From positions 124,001 through 188,000 of the forward strand of contig CP048725.1 of NCBI GenBank assembly GCA_022641835.1: a DNA stretch of 64,000 bases, given 5' to 3'. This DNA is from Petasospora fabianii (Eukaryota; Ascomycota; Saccharomycetes; Phaffomycetales; Wickerhamomycetaceae). A program made the position numbers and the translations under genes. The notes under the pieces are model-generated. The model ran no database searches, was not told the DNA's origin, and was given only the letters and a program-made list of their open reading frames with translations. Each line of letters begins with the position of its first letter. Position 1 is the stretch's first letter. Shown piece by piece: positions 29,671-40,483 of the stretch.

Positions 29671-31758
29671 TTAAACCTTGCTGTACAACTCGTCGACAGC
29701 CTTCTTGTTTGCCTCGAGAATCTTCTTTCTCTGCAGCTTCTGAGCAGAGGTAACGAAACCATTCTGTGGGGTCCACTCCTCATCAACAAAGACGACACCG
29801 GCAATCAACTCAATACCATTGAGACCTTGGGACTTGGCAGTGCTGATGAGGGAGTTCAACACCTTCGAGTTCAACTTCTTGTCATGGATGGCTCTGTGCA
29901 AGTCCTCTTCGTCGCTCTTGATCAACTTCAATTCCAGTGCCAGCTGGCGGACGGCATTCTCATTAGGGAAAATGATAGCAATTGGCTTGGCGTGGTTGTC
30001 ATCAGCGTAACAACAAATGTTGGAAACATACGAGTTGGAACGGTAGACGGACTCCAACTTCTCCAAGGCAATGTACTCACCATTCAAAGTCTTGACCAAG
30101 TTCTTCTTACGGTCAATAATCTTCAACTGACCAGTAGAGGTCCACTCACCAATATCACCAGTCTTGAACCAACCCTCTTCGTCAAAGGATTCCTTGGTCT
30201 CCTTAGGATTCTTGAAGTATTCTGGTGTGACTGGGGCACCGTGAATCCAGATCTCACCCTGGTCGTTCTCAGCTTTGTAGCCAGCCTCTGGGACATCAAC
30301 CAACTTGACCTGAATAGCACCGGAGAGGGCACCCTGAACATCAAACTCAAAGTCGTATGGGGAGACGACGGTGGTGTTGGCAACGGTCTCAGTGAGACCA
30401 TAACCGATAAGCATTGGTGCGAGCAAGTTTGTCACGAACAATTGTGTGTCCTTAGACAATGGGGAACCACCATTGAGGACATAACGCAAATGACCTCCTG
30501 TAGCAGCCTTCACCTTCTTGAAAATAACATTGTCAATGATATAGGAGGAGCCTGGAATCTTCCAGCTCTTGGACTTGTAGTGGTAGGCAGCCCAGAAAAG
30601 CTTCTGGTTGAATGATGGCTGCTTGGCAACCTGGGCAAGAATACCCTTCTTGATGGTCTCCCAAACCGCAGCAACACCAACCATGATGGTTGGCTTGAAA
30701 CTTTTCAAATCACCAGAACAGTTTCTGACAGAGATATCGGACAAGGTCTTGACGTTTGCATAACCCATACAACCACCCCAGTAGAAGGAAATGAGCTCGA
30801 ATACCAACTCAAAGATATGGGCCAATGGCAAGAATGCAATAATACGGTCCTTTTCGTTGACAATGTCACGACTAACAATAAATGAGACACCAGCAATACC
30901 GGAAACGAGGTTGTCGTGTTTCAACACAACACCCTTTGGATCACCGGTGGAACCAGATGTGTACATGATACAGGACAAGTCTGTAGCCTTTGGTGGGCAG
31001 ACTGGAACGTCATCGTCAGCACCAAGGGCAAGGACATCATCGAGGGAGATGATCTTGATGTCTGGACGGGCTTCAGCGATGGCATCGGCAGCCTTCTTGG
31101 CTTCAGAGTAAAGAGAACCATCGAGTCTCTTGTCGTTGGAATCAATCGGCTCAGAGTGGATGATGTATTTGACGGCGGTAGCGGAGGCCAATGGCTTGAT
31201 GAGGTTCTTAAGCAAGGCATTATCTGTGAAGATCGCCTTTGTCTCAGTCTGGATAATGGAATGGGTCAAACCCTTCTCACCCAAAGTGTCGTAGGCGGTA
31301 ACTACTGGGATAGCCTGGGACTGGGCGGCAATGAATGTCTTCATCCACTTGTGGGAGGTAGATGCAAAGATGTGGATCTTGTCAGTGTTTCCTGGCTTGA
31401 GACCGAGCTTGATGAGACCACGACCATATTGATGCGTGTACTTGTGAACCTGCTTGAAAGTTTCATACTTGTAGTCTGAGAGCTCGTAGTAGAGCCACTC
31501 CTTCTCAACCTCAACCTCCTCGCCTTCAACCAACTTCTTCACCTTCTTGACTTCCTTGTGAATCTCCTTGGTGTCTCTGTAGGCGATGGCATTGCGGTTG
31601 CCGCCCTTCTCAAAGGCCTCGAGGATAAATTCGTACACAGTGGAACACTTATACCCGACTGGTCTAAGGAGCGGCTTGCCGTCTTTGAGACGGCCGTTGA
31701 CTCTTGGGGCGGTCTCACCCGGGCGGGCTTCTCCGATAGGAACGTTGACGAGACCCAT
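29671..31758 (-). CDS. FAA1: Long-chain fatty acyl-CoA synthetase (Faa1/Faa4 type)
   Basis: 695 residues from the ATG at 31758. Faa proteins activate imported and endogenous long-chain fatty acids with ATP and CoA. The AMP-binding loop is YTSGSTGDPKGVVL, and the fatty-acyl-CoA-synthetase signature ends in DRKKNLVKTLNGEYIALEKLE. An in-frame ATG at 31830 would add 24 residues, but the TATA box (TATAAAA, minus strand, 31850-31844) is only 14 bp from that ATG and 92 bp from 31758. Other TATA-containing genes in this window have their ATG 68-100 bp away, and S. cerevisiae Faa1 begins in the same place (short VPVGKA-like start). Faa1 and Faa4 cannot be separated here. Expression is probably high, judging from codon choice. 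Confidence 0.93.
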   Translation of the reverse strand: MGLVNVPIGEARPGETAPRVNGRLKDGKPLLRPVGYKCSTVYEFILEAFEKGGNRNAIAYRDTKEIHKEVKKVKKLVEGEEVEVEKEWLYYELSDYKYETFKQVHKYTHQYGRGLIKLGLKPGNTDKIHIFASTSHKWMKTFIAAQSQAIPVVTAYDTLGEKGLTHSIIQTETKAIFTDNALLKNLIKPLASATAVKYIIHSEPIDSNDKRLDGSLYSEAKKAADAIAEARPDIKIISLDDVLALGADDDVPVCPPKATDLSCIMYTSGSTGDPKGVVLKHDNLVSGIAGVSFIVSRDIVNEKDRIIAFLPLAHIFELVFELISFYWGGCMGYANVKTLSDISVRNCSGDLKSFKPTIMVGVAAVWETIKKGILAQVAKQPSFNQKLFWAAYHYKSKSWKIPGSSYIIDNVIFKKVKAATGGHLRYVLNGGSPLSKDTQLFVTNLLAPMLIGYGLTETVANTTVVSPYDFEFDVQGALSGAIQVKLVDVPEAGYKAENDQGEIWIHGAPVTPEYFKNPKETKESFDEEGWFKTGDIGEWTSTGQLKIIDRKKNLVKTLNGEYIALEKLESVYRSNSYVSNICCYADDNHAKPIAIIFPNENAVRQLALELKLIKSDEEDLHRAIHDKKLNSKVLNSLISTAKSQGLNGIELIAGVVFVDEEWTPQNGFVTSAQKLQRKKILEANKKAVDELYSKV

Positions 31759-31843
31759 TGTGACTTGTGTGTATGTGCTGCTTGGGTCAAGATGTAAAGC
31801 TGGCGTTGCGGTGGCGAGAAAGGTTGCCATCGGGGGATGGGCG

Positions 31844-31850
31844 TTTTATA
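31844..31850 (-). promoter_or_regulatory. TATA box of the FAA gene
   Basis: TATAAAA read on the minus strand. Its distance of 92 bp to the ATG at 31758, against 14 bp to the ATG at 31830, decides the preferred start. Confidence 0.65.
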
Positions 31851-31858
31851 AGTGATCA

Positions 31859-33213
31859 TGACGCGCTCTGACGCATCTTCGCTCGGGCCACCGTCTGCGG
31901 TTTCAGAGAGTTCCGCCCGAGGGCCTTTTGCGGGGGGTTCTTCACCTGAATCATTGATGTTCAGCTAGGTGATGATGTCGTTCGGTGATCATAGTTATGT
32001 TCTGCTGATATCGGTGGGTTTAAACTATGATTCGGGTGCATTTGAGCCCCTTTCGCTGTGTCGGTAGCTCCCCCACAGCCCCACAAGAAACGCAACTTTA
32101 ACCTTTTGCTCCAGATAACTCTACTCCTCATGCCCAGCTCTAAAGACCAGGAATACACACCAAGACTTAGTAAACACGTCATTTTAGCTGTGGGGTATAT
32201 CTCAAAGACAGCATATTCTGTGGTAACTAAACTATTGAACAATAGGGCCTGCACTCATCGTCCCTTGTTCCTTAACCCGCCCCTTGTCTACCTCTACTCC
32301 TTCCCTCTCCCTACGGACAAAGCGGACATAGTAAGGTCAATGGCAAAATCAGAGATCATCGTATGCGCCAGATTAAACACGCTTACGCACGAAAGTCGTG
32401 GTTCTATTGACTAGTATTGCAGCGCTCCTGGCTGCCGTCCGTAGAGGAGGCATTCTTTGAGCCAAGACAAAGACCTGTTTCTCCACTCTAACAACAATAA
32501 AGTGAGGGGAAAGCGCAGCCCGACTACACCGATGCCACTACATCCGAACTCTGTGGCGGCACAGCCACTTAGCCAATTGATACAAGGGACACAGAGCCGA
32601 GTATGCCAGTGACAATTACACTAGAAGACACCTCTACAAAAGCACTACTACTCAGTCACAAAGCTCATCAATAAGTGCTGCCAAACCGAGGGGCAGCGAC
32701 CAGACAATCGTGCATTGACCCGCAGCACTGTCTTAGGGCGAACGATTTCTCCTTCTCAACGCACACAGGCTGTCAATTGATGTATCTCACAGTCTCTTCG
32801 CACCAGCCGGGCTCAAAATGAACATCATCAACATTTCCGAATTGTGTCAAAACACGCACACGCGCTTCAAGGCCCTGTCATAAGAGCCTGCATCTTTAAA
32901 CCCGACTGTACGGTTTTTATTTTTTTGTTGGGCTAGCGCGCCCCAACAAATCTACTCCATGCCTGCTTCGGGAACATTCCGGGACCTATCACGTGCACTA
33001 ATACTTTGCGGTATCAATTACATAAGCAGTGCAATAATGCTAAGTCATCCAGAAGACACATTCACCCCGGAATAATCATCGCGGAGACTGAATCTGGGAG
33101 AAGTTGTCTAAAGCTTGGCTAAAAGGACAGCGCATTAGCGTTGAAAAATGTTTTCTTCTTACAATTCTGCCCTTCTTTTTACACACCCAATTAGCTAAAG
33201 ATCACAAGGTATC
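31859..33213. other. Intergenic region between FAA and the acetyltransferase (divergent)
   Basis: About 1.35 kb without a supported gene. A CACGTG E-box lies at 32990-32995, and a T-rich run occurs near 32913. The longest frame (32058-32414) starts without ATG and resembles nothing. No RNA gene recognised. Confidence 0.45.
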
Positions 33214-33981
33214 ATGGCACAGAGACTCGAAAAGAACACAGAGCTCATTGAGTGGGCATACAACAACCTTGAAGGCATCCCAAAGGGGTCCGATGACTAC
33301 GAGAGACTCATCTCCGGTATGAGGTAAGTGTTTTAGTCTCCACCAAAATTACGTCAACCTTCATCCAGAGACTAACCACATATCTATAGTTACAACTGCT
33401 GGGCCCCAGAGCTCAATGTTGCCCGTTTGACCCGTCACGAGCGAGCTCGTAGGTACGGTGATCTCTCCATCGAGGGCAAGTCTGAGGCTGAGTTCATGAA
33501 GGAGAGATATGAGTACATCAAATCCGTCTTTGGGAAAGTTGGCGCCAACGTATACCTTGAGCCACCATTCAACGTTGACTACGGGTTTAACATCTCTGTG
33601 GGAGACAACTTTTATGCCAACTTCAACTTGACCATCTTGGATTGTTCGGTTGTCAAGATTGGTAACAACTGCATGGCGGGTCCAAACGTCACAATCACTT
33701 GTGCTACACACCCTGTTGACCCATACGAGAGAAACGTCAAGAACGTTGAGTGGGCGCGTGAAATCATCATCGGCGACAACGTCTGGATCACCACTGGTGT
33801 AGTTATATGCCAGGGTACTGTTATCGGCAATGGTGTCACCCTTGGTGCTAATTGTGTTATCCCGCCGGGAAAGACCGTCCCTGACAACTGTGTTGTTGCT
33901 GGAAACCCTGCACGTATCATCAAGAAGCTCAAGGGATATGTTGAGCCAGAGCCAAAGGAAGGTGTTGACTACATCAAATGA
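33214..33981 (+). CDS. Maltose/galactoside O-acetyltransferase-like hexapeptide-repeat enzyme, two exons
   Basis: Spliced as join(33214..33323, 33390..33981), giving 233 residues. The 66-bp intron has donor GTAAGT, branch GACTAAC and acceptor TAG, and splits a Ser codon. The N-terminal helical region (YNCWAPELNVARLTRHERAR) is the Mac domain of maltose acetyltransferases. The left-handed beta-helix repeats follow (IGNNCMAGPNVTI, IGDNVWITTGVVICQGTVIGNGVTLGANC), with the catalytic His in TCATHPVDP. The C-terminal VAGNPARIIKKL is universal in this group. The enzyme transfers acetyl from acetyl-CoA to a sugar hydroxyl; S. cerevisiae YJL218W is the likely counterpart. The physiological substrate is unknown. 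Such genes are often of bacterial origin, but the intron shows long residence in a eukaryotic genome. Confidence 0.92.
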
Positions 33982-34047
33982 TGAGGAGTGGTCATCTCAC
34001 TGGTTGATTATAATTCATAAACCATAGCATTGTGAAAAAAATAGAGA

Positions 34048-35766
34048 TCATGTACAGATCATATCTAGTACCTTTGTATCAAATAAAAACATCAATCCAA
34101 CGTTTTGGTCTTCTTCCCACACAATACTCAAATATCTCATAACTTTTTGCGCAAGACTTGATCTGATTAATCGACTTATTTGTTCAAACCCATCCTGTAT
34201 AACATCCCTATGATTTTTCCTAATAGCAGCACTACCACCAATCAATAAAGCCCAGATGGAGAACAAATGATCATTATTAAGCTCTCTGACATATTTTAGT
34301 TCACTCACAAGCAAGCCAACATTCATCTGGACGCTCTCATCATCAATGACCACTGCAGGATTCATTAATTTCGCCAAGGTGATCGAAGCAGCATAAAGCT
34401 TTGACCTAGCGTACGCAATGCTCTCCTTCTGCAGAGCAGTGAGGGACTCTAGCTCAATCAGAGCACACAATCTATCAAGCTCAGCATTAGTCTGCTCCCT
34501 CAAGTTGAATGCCCTAAGTGTGTCCTCAGGAGTCAGTGGTAGTGTCTTTGTTCTGAAAAGCCATGTCGTCTTGGCGCAAATCTCATGGGCACGGAGACTC
34601 ACCCCAAGAATTGGATGATCCTTCCATTCTTCTCGTGGGTCTGAAAATGTGGAGCGGGAGAGCATGCTGCAAAATTGTTCAAAAAATTGGAACGGTGAGG
34701 GTACTTTAGAGAGTTTATCATGACGACAAAGGATTAGCGTGATGGGGAAGTTGAAGATGAAGTGTTCCGTAAGAATCCGATCTAGTGAAGATAGTCGAAA
34801 GGAATGCGATATTGATGCTGTAACGTTCTTGATAAATCTCTTTTTGATAATTTCATATGCAGCAGCTATATGTCCCGCTGACTTGGTAGCATTTAAACCA
34901 AGAGATTTGTCTCGGAGACACAGTGTTTGGAGGAGCTGAACACAGATGAAGAGATGGTCTTCACAACCTTCGGTGGAATTCTTGATGTCACTGAGAAGTA
35001 GATTCACACACTTGACGTATCTTTGGTAAGACTTGCTGATGAATTCATCTTCATTGTAAGCAATTTGAGCCGCTCCACACGCTAGAAAGATCTCTCGTAC
35101 GGTTTCACTGATAGCGGCATATGGGAGGAGCATCTTGCGGGGTTGAAACTGTGGATCACAATGACCTGGTGCGATAGTTGGGAGGAACATCCCGACAAAG
35201 GCATCGTAGCATCGTGATTCTTCACTATTTAAAATAACACCTGGGATGTTAAACTCAAAAGTTACTTCCGAGATCCCAGATACCGAGGATCTGACATTAG
35301 ATGGACTCCTTTCTTCAAACTGATCCTCTGCCTCATTCTCGAGAACACTCTGGAGATGAAGGATTTGATAAAGCAGCGGGTCAATAGCAAAGTCCTTAAT
35401 GTCAGGTATGAGATCAGCATTGAGGTTATCGGACGAATCCACTTCCTGGCTAGAGATGCCCAAGAGACCCTGAACTCCCGTGTTCAATCGTTCTTGTCCC
35501 TCCTCATCTGTCTCAGTATGGCCCGACACAACACCGGGCCATACACACTCCAACCCTCTCTTTAAGCAAGCACTGCATATGGGCCTCCGCTCATCACACT
35601 TCTTCCTCTTTTTCTTGCAGCCAAAGCAGCCATTGTGTGATCTTGTGAACTTCCTCCTCTCCCTCCGTTGTCGCAGACTCTGTACGCCCGACGTTCCCGG
35701 CTCGAGGTTCAGGATGTGTTGATACGTGTGGTAAGTGACTGTTTTGGGTGGAGACGGGCCTGCCAT
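34048..35766 (-). CDS. Zn2Cys6 fungal transcription factor
   Basis: 572 residues. The zinc cluster is at 47-74 with spacing CX2CX6CX6CX2CX6C (Cys47, 50, 57, 64, 67, 74) and a basic KKKRKK between the second and third Cys. Such proteins bind CGG-type half sites as dimers. The remainder is an alpha-helical regulatory region of the fungal-specific kind ([18 protein letters not shown], then [12 protein letters not shown]), reminiscent of the Uga3-like group but not securely placed. The gene is divergent from the PYD3-like enzyme with only 251 bp between starts, so it may regulate that neighbour; this is inference from position. Target and ligand are unknown. Confidence 0.9.
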   Translation of the reverse strand: MAGPSPPKTVTYHTYQHILNLEPGTSGVQSLRQRRERRKFTRSHNGCFGCKKKRKKCDERRPICSACLKRGLECVWPGVVSGHTETDEEGQERLNTGVQGLLGISSQEVDSSDNLNADLIPDIKDFAIDPLLYQILHLQSVLENEAEDQFEERSPSNVRSSVSGISEVTFEFNIPGVILNSEESRCYDAFVGMFLPTIAPGHCDPQFQPRKMLLPYAAISETVREIFLACGAAQIAYNEDEFISKSYQRYVKCVNLLLSDIKNSTEGCEDHLFICVQLLQTLCLRDKSLGLNATKSAGHIAAAYEIIKKRFIKNVTASISHSFRLSSLDRILTEHFIFNFPITLILCRHDKLSKVPSPFQFFEQFCSMLSRSTFSDPREEWKDHPILGVSLRAHEICAKTTWLFRTKTLPLTPEDTLRAFNLREQTNAELDRLCALIELESLTALQKESIAYARSKLYAASITLAKLMNPAVVIDDESVQMNVGLLVSELKYVRELNNDHLFSIWALLIGGSAAIRKNHRDVIQDGFEQISRLIRSSLAQKVMRYLSIVWEEDQNVGLMFLFDTKVLDMICT

Positions 35767-36017
35767 TCCTGTGGGTCTTGAAGTGGCTCTTTCTGGCTTG
35801 TACTTGTAAAATGTGGGGGGACGTTGTGGTCGTGCGTTGTTTGGGGGATCAACTCGGTATCATTGATGGACGCGCTTGCCGTTTACGGTAACCGCTGCGA
35901 TGCTGATACCATCGTACTCTCTCATGAGGAGGGGATCTATATTTAAAGGGCCCCGGTTGTCCTTTTTCTCCCACAGACTTCAATAAATGGGCTAGACCGT
36001 AATATTTATAAGCAGCA

Positions 36018-37361
36018 ATGTCCAGTACTCAGACATCCACCGAAACAACAACGCTCCGTCTGTCATCACAGCACCCAGCGCATGCTTTGACCATCCAACC
36101 AGGCAGACTCATCAACACCATCCACGAGACTGCTGAATGGGGAGCTAAATTCCCATGGGGCGACGAGCCAACTGAGACTGGTGTCTGCAGACTGGCACTC
36201 TCAGACAACGACAAGAAGGTCAAAGATTGGCTTGTTGAGGAGACTAAGAAGCTTGGATGTGAGGTCACTGTTGACTCCATGGGTAATATCTTTGCGCTGT
36301 ACCCAGGCCTGGAGAAGGATGCTAAACCAACTGCTATGGGCTCCCACTTGGACACACAGCCAACTGGTGGGCGCTATGATGGTATCTATGGTGTGCTCAC
36401 CGGGCTGGAAGTTCTCAGAACGCTGAAGGAGAATAACTATATCCCACGTTTTCCAATCGTGCTCATCAACTGGATGAACGAAGAAGGTGCTCGTTGGCCA
36501 ATGGCATGCATGGCCTCCTCCGTCTGGGCTGATGTCTACTCCGCAGAGAAGATCTATAAGATGGAGTCCATTACTGATGATGTTCCAAAGAGAGTTGTTG
36601 ATGAGCTCGAGAGAATTGGATATAAGGGCGAGTTACCATGCTCTCACTTGAACTATCCGATAGCTGCACACTTTGAGATTCACATAGAGCAGGGTCCAGT
36701 GCTTGAGCGTCTCGATAAGAAAATTGGTATTGTCACTAGCGTTCAAGGACACAGCTGGTGGAAGGTTCATGTTAAAGGTAAGGCTCAGCATACCGGTACC
36801 ACACCAATGGATATGCGTTCTGATACATTGCTCGCAGCTGCTAAGATGATTGTCCGTGTAAATGAGATTGCACTGGAATGTGGTGGATATGGGTCCACTG
36901 GTACTTTGGATCTGGCTCCTGGTGTCATGAATGTTATTCCTGGTGAAGTTACCTTCGGTCTCGACTTCCGTCATGTTGAGGACACTGGCATGAAGAAACA
37001 AATTGAGATGGCCAGAGAATCATTTATCAAGATTGCTAAAGAGACTGGTGACAAGGTCACAGTTGAGCTTGAGCACATCCATACTCATGATGCCACACAC
37101 TTCAACAAGACATGTATCCAATGCGTCCGTGAAAGCTCTGTTGAGTTGTATGGGGAGGATCAGTGTCTAGAGATCGTCAGTGGTGCTGCTCATGACTCTT
37201 GCTTTACTGCCCTGCATGTTCCAACTTCGATGATTTTCATTCCTTCCAAGGATGGTGTTTCTCATAACCCGGAGGAGTACAGTACACCTGCCCAATGCCA
37301 TGAGGGTTTCTTGGCTATGCTTGGTGCTGTTCTCAAGTACGACGCCCTTAGAGATCATTGA
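36018..37361 (+). CDS. PYD3: PYD3-like beta-ureidopropionase / N-carbamoyl amino acid amidohydrolase (M20 family)
   Basis: 447 residues. In Lachancea kluyveri Pyd3 (455 residues) hydrolyses N-carbamyl-beta-alanine in the last step of reductive pyrimidine catabolism. Recalled stretches agree: GSHLDTQP..G.YDGI.GVL.GLEVLRT, NEEGAR, AHFEIHIEQGP, and the end FIPSKDGVSHN.EEYS. The di-metal ligands His and Asp, the Glu pair and the late His are all present. Related enzymes act on allantoate, ureidoglycolate or other N-carbamoyl amino acids, so the exact substrate is uncertain. A TATA-like TATATTTAAA at 35938 lies 80 bp upstream of the ATG. Upstream, divergently, is a zinc-cluster regulator. I know of no close S. 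cerevisiae counterpart. Confidence 0.85.
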   Translation: MSSTQTSTETTTLRLSSQHPAHALTIQPGRLINTIHETAEWGAKFPWGDEPTETGVCRLALSDNDKKVKDWLVEETKKLGCEVTVDSMGNIFALYPGLEKDAKPTAMGSHLDTQPTGGRYDGIYGVLTGLEVLRTLKENNYIPRFPIVLINWMNEEGARWPMACMASSVWADVYSAEKIYKMESITDDVPKRVVDELERIGYKGELPCSHLNYPIAAHFEIHIEQGPVLERLDKKIGIVTSVQGHSWWKVHVKGKAQHTGTTPMDMRSDTLLAAAKMIVRVNEIALECGGYGSTGTLDLAPGVMNVIPGEVTFGLDFRHVEDTGMKKQIEMARESFIKIAKETGDKVTVELEHIHTHDATHFNKTCIQCVRESSVELYGEDQCLEIVSGAAHDSCFTALHVPTSMIFIPSKDGVSHNPEEYSTPAQCHEGFLAMLGAVLKYDALRDH

Positions 37362-37469
37362 GCTTTTTGGATCCAAAACTTGGTTAACTGGATGACGCAC
37401 TAGGAATAACACAGATCATAACTATCATGGAAATTGTCATAAACGTCGTAAATAATATGATACAATGGG

Positions 37470-38657
37470 TCACGTAGTGAGTCGTTTGAGTTGGCCGATG
37501 AGGTAGGTATAGAAACTTTGAAAAGTCCTGAACGACTCACCATAGATGAAATGGCACTCTGAAGAGGTTATGACAAATTTGTGCACGGACTTTTCCATTC
37601 GTTCCGGGTGACGTCTATATGCTCTGGACCATACAATCCCCGGTGTTGTGACCTTGACCTGGACTATACTGTCGTCATCCATTGTCTTTTCGATCTCGAC
37701 ATTCAGAGGTCTCAAGATGTTAAATGTGTGTCCTAGGTTGAAATTTCCGGATTCGACTGTTGCTTGAACGTTTTTAAAATCCTGCTGATGGAATATGCGG
37801 GGATGGTATGCAGCATGGGACCAGAAGAGGATCCAGCGACGAGTCTGGCCCAGTTGATAAGACTGTACATGGAAGTTGGTGATTGATAACTCGAGGAGGT
37901 AATCAATGAGTTCCTGAATCGATGATCTAATACCAAGAAGGGAGCTAAACCAGGTCCTACCCCCATGAACATAGTGCTCTTTACTCTGATTGATCAATTT
38001 CTTCACGAATCCCACTTCACCGCCTTCGAATACCAGCTCTGTGGGCATTCCAATGACAGCCGCTCTCTTGATTGATGTTTCCTTAGAGTCCTTCCGCAAT
38101 TCCATATCCTCAATTGTGTGATAGAATGGTGGATTGCAAACAGTGAAATCTATACTTCTTGTATCTCTCGAGATACCATCAGCTTCCACAACCTTGATGT
38201 GTTCCATACCGTTCCTTTGCACAATTTCATTGGCATGAGCCACACTCTCTACATCGATATCCACACCAATCATCTCCCACCCAAACTCTTTGACCCCAAG
38301 GATAGCATAAATTGCATATGGACCTGTACCAACATCCAATCCTCGACATCTAGTTCGCCCGATGACACTACCGGATTCTCGTAAAACCCTCTGCACAATC
38401 CTGAGATAGGCAACGCGGGACGGGACAGCAGGGACTAGATGCCCCTCCATAGCATCGATGTCAATATCGTAGTCCTCCTTAATGATCGCACAAGTAAGGG
38501 CACATTGTCCTTCGTAGGAGTATTCGAACTTGCCATCATGAAGAAAAGGTCGGAGGTACTCATACTTGGAGGCAAGAGCAGCGTAGTCTCTGTAGTGATT
38601 CGCTTGTAGAGAGGTAGCGTCGGACTCCCTGGGTAGGGATGATCCTTCCTCGGGCAT
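37470..38657 (-). CDS. METTL16/RlmF-family RNA N6-adenosine methyltransferase
   Basis: 395 residues from the ATG at 38657; the frame is open 14 codons further but begins there with GTG. The family domain starts at NHYRDYAALASKYEYLRPFL (about 20-39), matching the human METTL16 opening YKDKPPDFAYLASKYPDF. SAM-binding GLDVGTGP is at 106-113 and the adenine-N6 catalytic motif NPPF at 175-178, with VCNPPFYHT around it. Eukaryotic METTL16/Mtl16 proteins methylate the A in the ACAGAGA box of U6 snRNA; bacterial RlmF acts on 23S rRNA. The human C-terminal vertebrate-conserved region is absent, as in fission yeast. S. cerevisiae is reported to lack this gene. It is divergent from ADH. Confidence 0.87.
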   Translation of the reverse strand: MPEEGSSLPRESDATSLQANHYRDYAALASKYEYLRPFLHDGKFEYSYEGQCALTCAIIKEDYDIDIDAMEGHLVPAVPSRVAYLRIVQRVLRESGSVIGRTRCRGLDVGTGPYAIYAILGVKEFGWEMIGVDIDVESVAHANEIVQRNGMEHIKVVEADGISRDTRSIDFTVCNPPFYHTIEDMELRKDSKETSIKRAAVIGMPTELVFEGGEVGFVKKLINQSKEHYVHGGRTWFSSLLGIRSSIQELIDYLLELSITNFHVQSYQLGQTRRWILFWSHAAYHPRIFHQQDFKNVQATVESGNFNLGHTFNILRPLNVEIEKTMDDDSIVQVKVTTPGIVWSRAYRRHPERMEKSVHKFVITSSECHFIYGESFRTFQSFYTYLIGQLKRLTT

Positions 38658-39421
38658 CACGTGTGGAAGAAACTCGGCGAGCGCTGGAAGGGCTATCACA
38701 CCCAGCCGAGAATGGTGGCACCCGGTGACATGTTAGGCTTGATTGTTTCTTCGCGGTGGGGGATCTTGGCGGAATCTGGGGGAGGTCCATTCTGAGACAA
38801 AAACAATTGCCATTTCATTGTATGATTTATTAGGAGTAGACTCCAGCGGGTTCAGACTAATCAATGGCTCTGGTTAAGCTAGTCACTAAGATCGGGTGGC
38901 TGGCCTTGCACTCTGGCGCCCTAGAATGTGAACTCCGAACCATAGCACCATCGCGTTATGTCATTCACTTTGGGTGTATTTGGATGCCTCAATCGCTCCC
39001 ATTGGTTTTGAAGGTGACACAGATCTAGTTGTGGGTGAAAATTTCGTATACTACATCCCTCAAAGCCAAGAAGATCGATGTAGCGCAAAAGAGACTGCCC
39101 TAGTGCCAGAGTTGTTCCGGCACACCACCACCTGCGTCACCAGTTTCTCCGGAGTTTCTCCGATCGCACCACGGGAGTCAGCAAATCTACCATCCCACGT
39201 CCATAGTCATGACGCTTTGACACGACTCAATAGCGAATCAATTGGATGCCAGCCTCTCTCAGCACTTGTTGCCAGCACACCACCCCACCCTACCTCACAG
39301 CACAGCGCGGAACCATCACCTCACCCAGTCACTCCGCAATTATATAAGACCCATTTATTCTCACCCGCACTCAACCTTATCAATCATACACATAGTCTCT
39401 CTTCTTCCACATCAATTAAAA
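38658..39421. promoter_or_regulatory. Divergent promoter of the METTL16 homologue and ADH
   Basis: 764 bp. A TATA box, TATATAAG, sits at 39341-39348, 81 bp upstream of the ADH start, followed by a CT-rich leader typical of strongly expressed yeast genes. The frame upstream of ADH is open from a TTG at 39242 but is the leader, not protein. No other gene was recognised. Confidence 0.6.
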
Positions 39422-40483
39422 ATGGCTACACAGGAATTCAAGATCCCAACTACACAAAAAGCCGTCGTGTTCTACGAGAACGGTGGACCTCTCTCTTATC
39501 AGGACTATCCAGTCCCAACGCCAAAGCCAAACGAGATCCTCATCAATGTCAAATACTCCGGAGTTTGCCACACAGATTTGCACGCATGGAAGGGTGATTG
39601 GCCATTGGACACCAAGCTTCCACTTGTTGGTGGACACGAAGGTGCAGGTGTTGTTGTCGCCAAGGGTTCCGAAGTGAAGAACTTTGAGATCGGCGACTAT
39701 GCTGGTATCAAGTGGTTGAATGGGTCATGTATGGGCTGTGAGCTTTGTGAGAAGTCATTTGAGGCAAACTGTGCCCAGGCTGACTTGTCAGGTTATACAC
39801 ATGATGGTTCCTTCCAACAATACGCTACTGCTGATGCCGTACAGGCCGCTCACATCTCTCAAGGAACCGATCTTGCAGAAGTGGCTCCAATCTTGTGTGC
39901 CGGTGTTACTGTTTACAAGGCCCTAAAGACTGCCGACTTGGCTGCTGGTGAATGGGTTGCCATCTCTGGTGCTGGTGGTGGTCTTGGCTCTTTGGCTATT
40001 CAGTTTGCTGTTGCTATGGGATACAGAGTTGTCGGTATCGATATGGGTGATGACAAGGCCGAATTGTGTAAGAGTCTTGGAGCAGAAGTCTTTATTGACT
40101 TCACCAAGGTTAAGGATATTGTGAAGGAGATCCAGGAGGTTACTGGAGGTGGTCCACATGGTGTTATCAACGTTTCTGTCTCCGAGAAGGCTATTGAGCA
40201 ATCGACTCAGTACGTTAGATCTTGTGGTACTGTTGTCCTTGTTGGATTGCCAGCTGGCGCTGTTGCTCGTGCCCAGGTCTTTGATGCCGTTGTTAAATCT
40301 GTCTCCATCAAGGGTTCTTATGTTGGTAACAGAGCTGACACCAGAGAGGCCATTGACTTCTTTGAGAGAGGCCTTGTTAAGGCTCCAATTAAAATCGTCG
40401 GTTTGTCTGAGTTGCCAGAGGTTTACAAGCTCATGGAGGAAGGTAAGATCTTGGGCCGTTACGTTGTTGATACATCCAAATAA
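39422..40483 (+). CDS. ADH1: Cytosolic zinc alcohol dehydrogenase
   Basis: 353 residues from the ATG at 39422. The enzyme interconverts ethanol and acetaldehyde with NAD(H). Catalytic zinc ligands Cys49 (GVCHTD) and His72 (GGHEGAG) are present, and structural zinc ligands are Cys103, 106, 109 and 117. The nucleotide-binding glycines GAGGGLG precede an Asp (VGIDMGDDK) that favours NAD over NADP. There is no mitochondrial presequence, so a cytosolic form is expected. Codon choice is highly biased and the promoter has a good TATA box, both pointing to high expression. The ADH1 name reflects the family, not proven orthology among yeast ADH paralogues. Confidence 0.95.
   Translation: MATQEFKIPTTQKAVVFYENGGPLSYQDYPVPTPKPNEILINVKYSGVCHTDLHAWKGDWPLDTKLPLVGGHEGAGVVVAKGSEVKNFEIGDYAGIKWLNGSCMGCELCEKSFEANCAQADLSGYTHDGSFQQYATADAVQAAHISQGTDLAEVAPILCAGVTVYKALKTADLAAGEWVAISGAGGGLGSLAIQFAVAMGYRVVGIDMGDDKAELCKSLGAEVFIDFTKVKDIVKEIQEVTGGGPHGVINVSVSEKAIEQSTQYVRSCGTVVLVGLPAGAVARAQVFDAVVKSVSIKGSYVGNRADTREAIDFFERGLVKAPIKIVGLSELPEVYKLMEEGKILGRYVVDTSK

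Noticed and set aside
31961-32010. Possible box C/D snoRNA (GTGATGA followed by CTGA)
   Set aside because: The boxes are only about 35 bases apart and no flanking stem is seen; this is too short for a C/D snoRNA.
32058-32414. 118-codon frame upstream of the acetyltransferase
   Set aside because: Starts with a non-ATG codon and has random composition with no recognisable domain.
39242-39421. N-terminal extension of 60 codons for the ADH
   Set aside because: Begins with TTG, lies over the TATA box and CT-rich leader, and is not related to ADH presequences.
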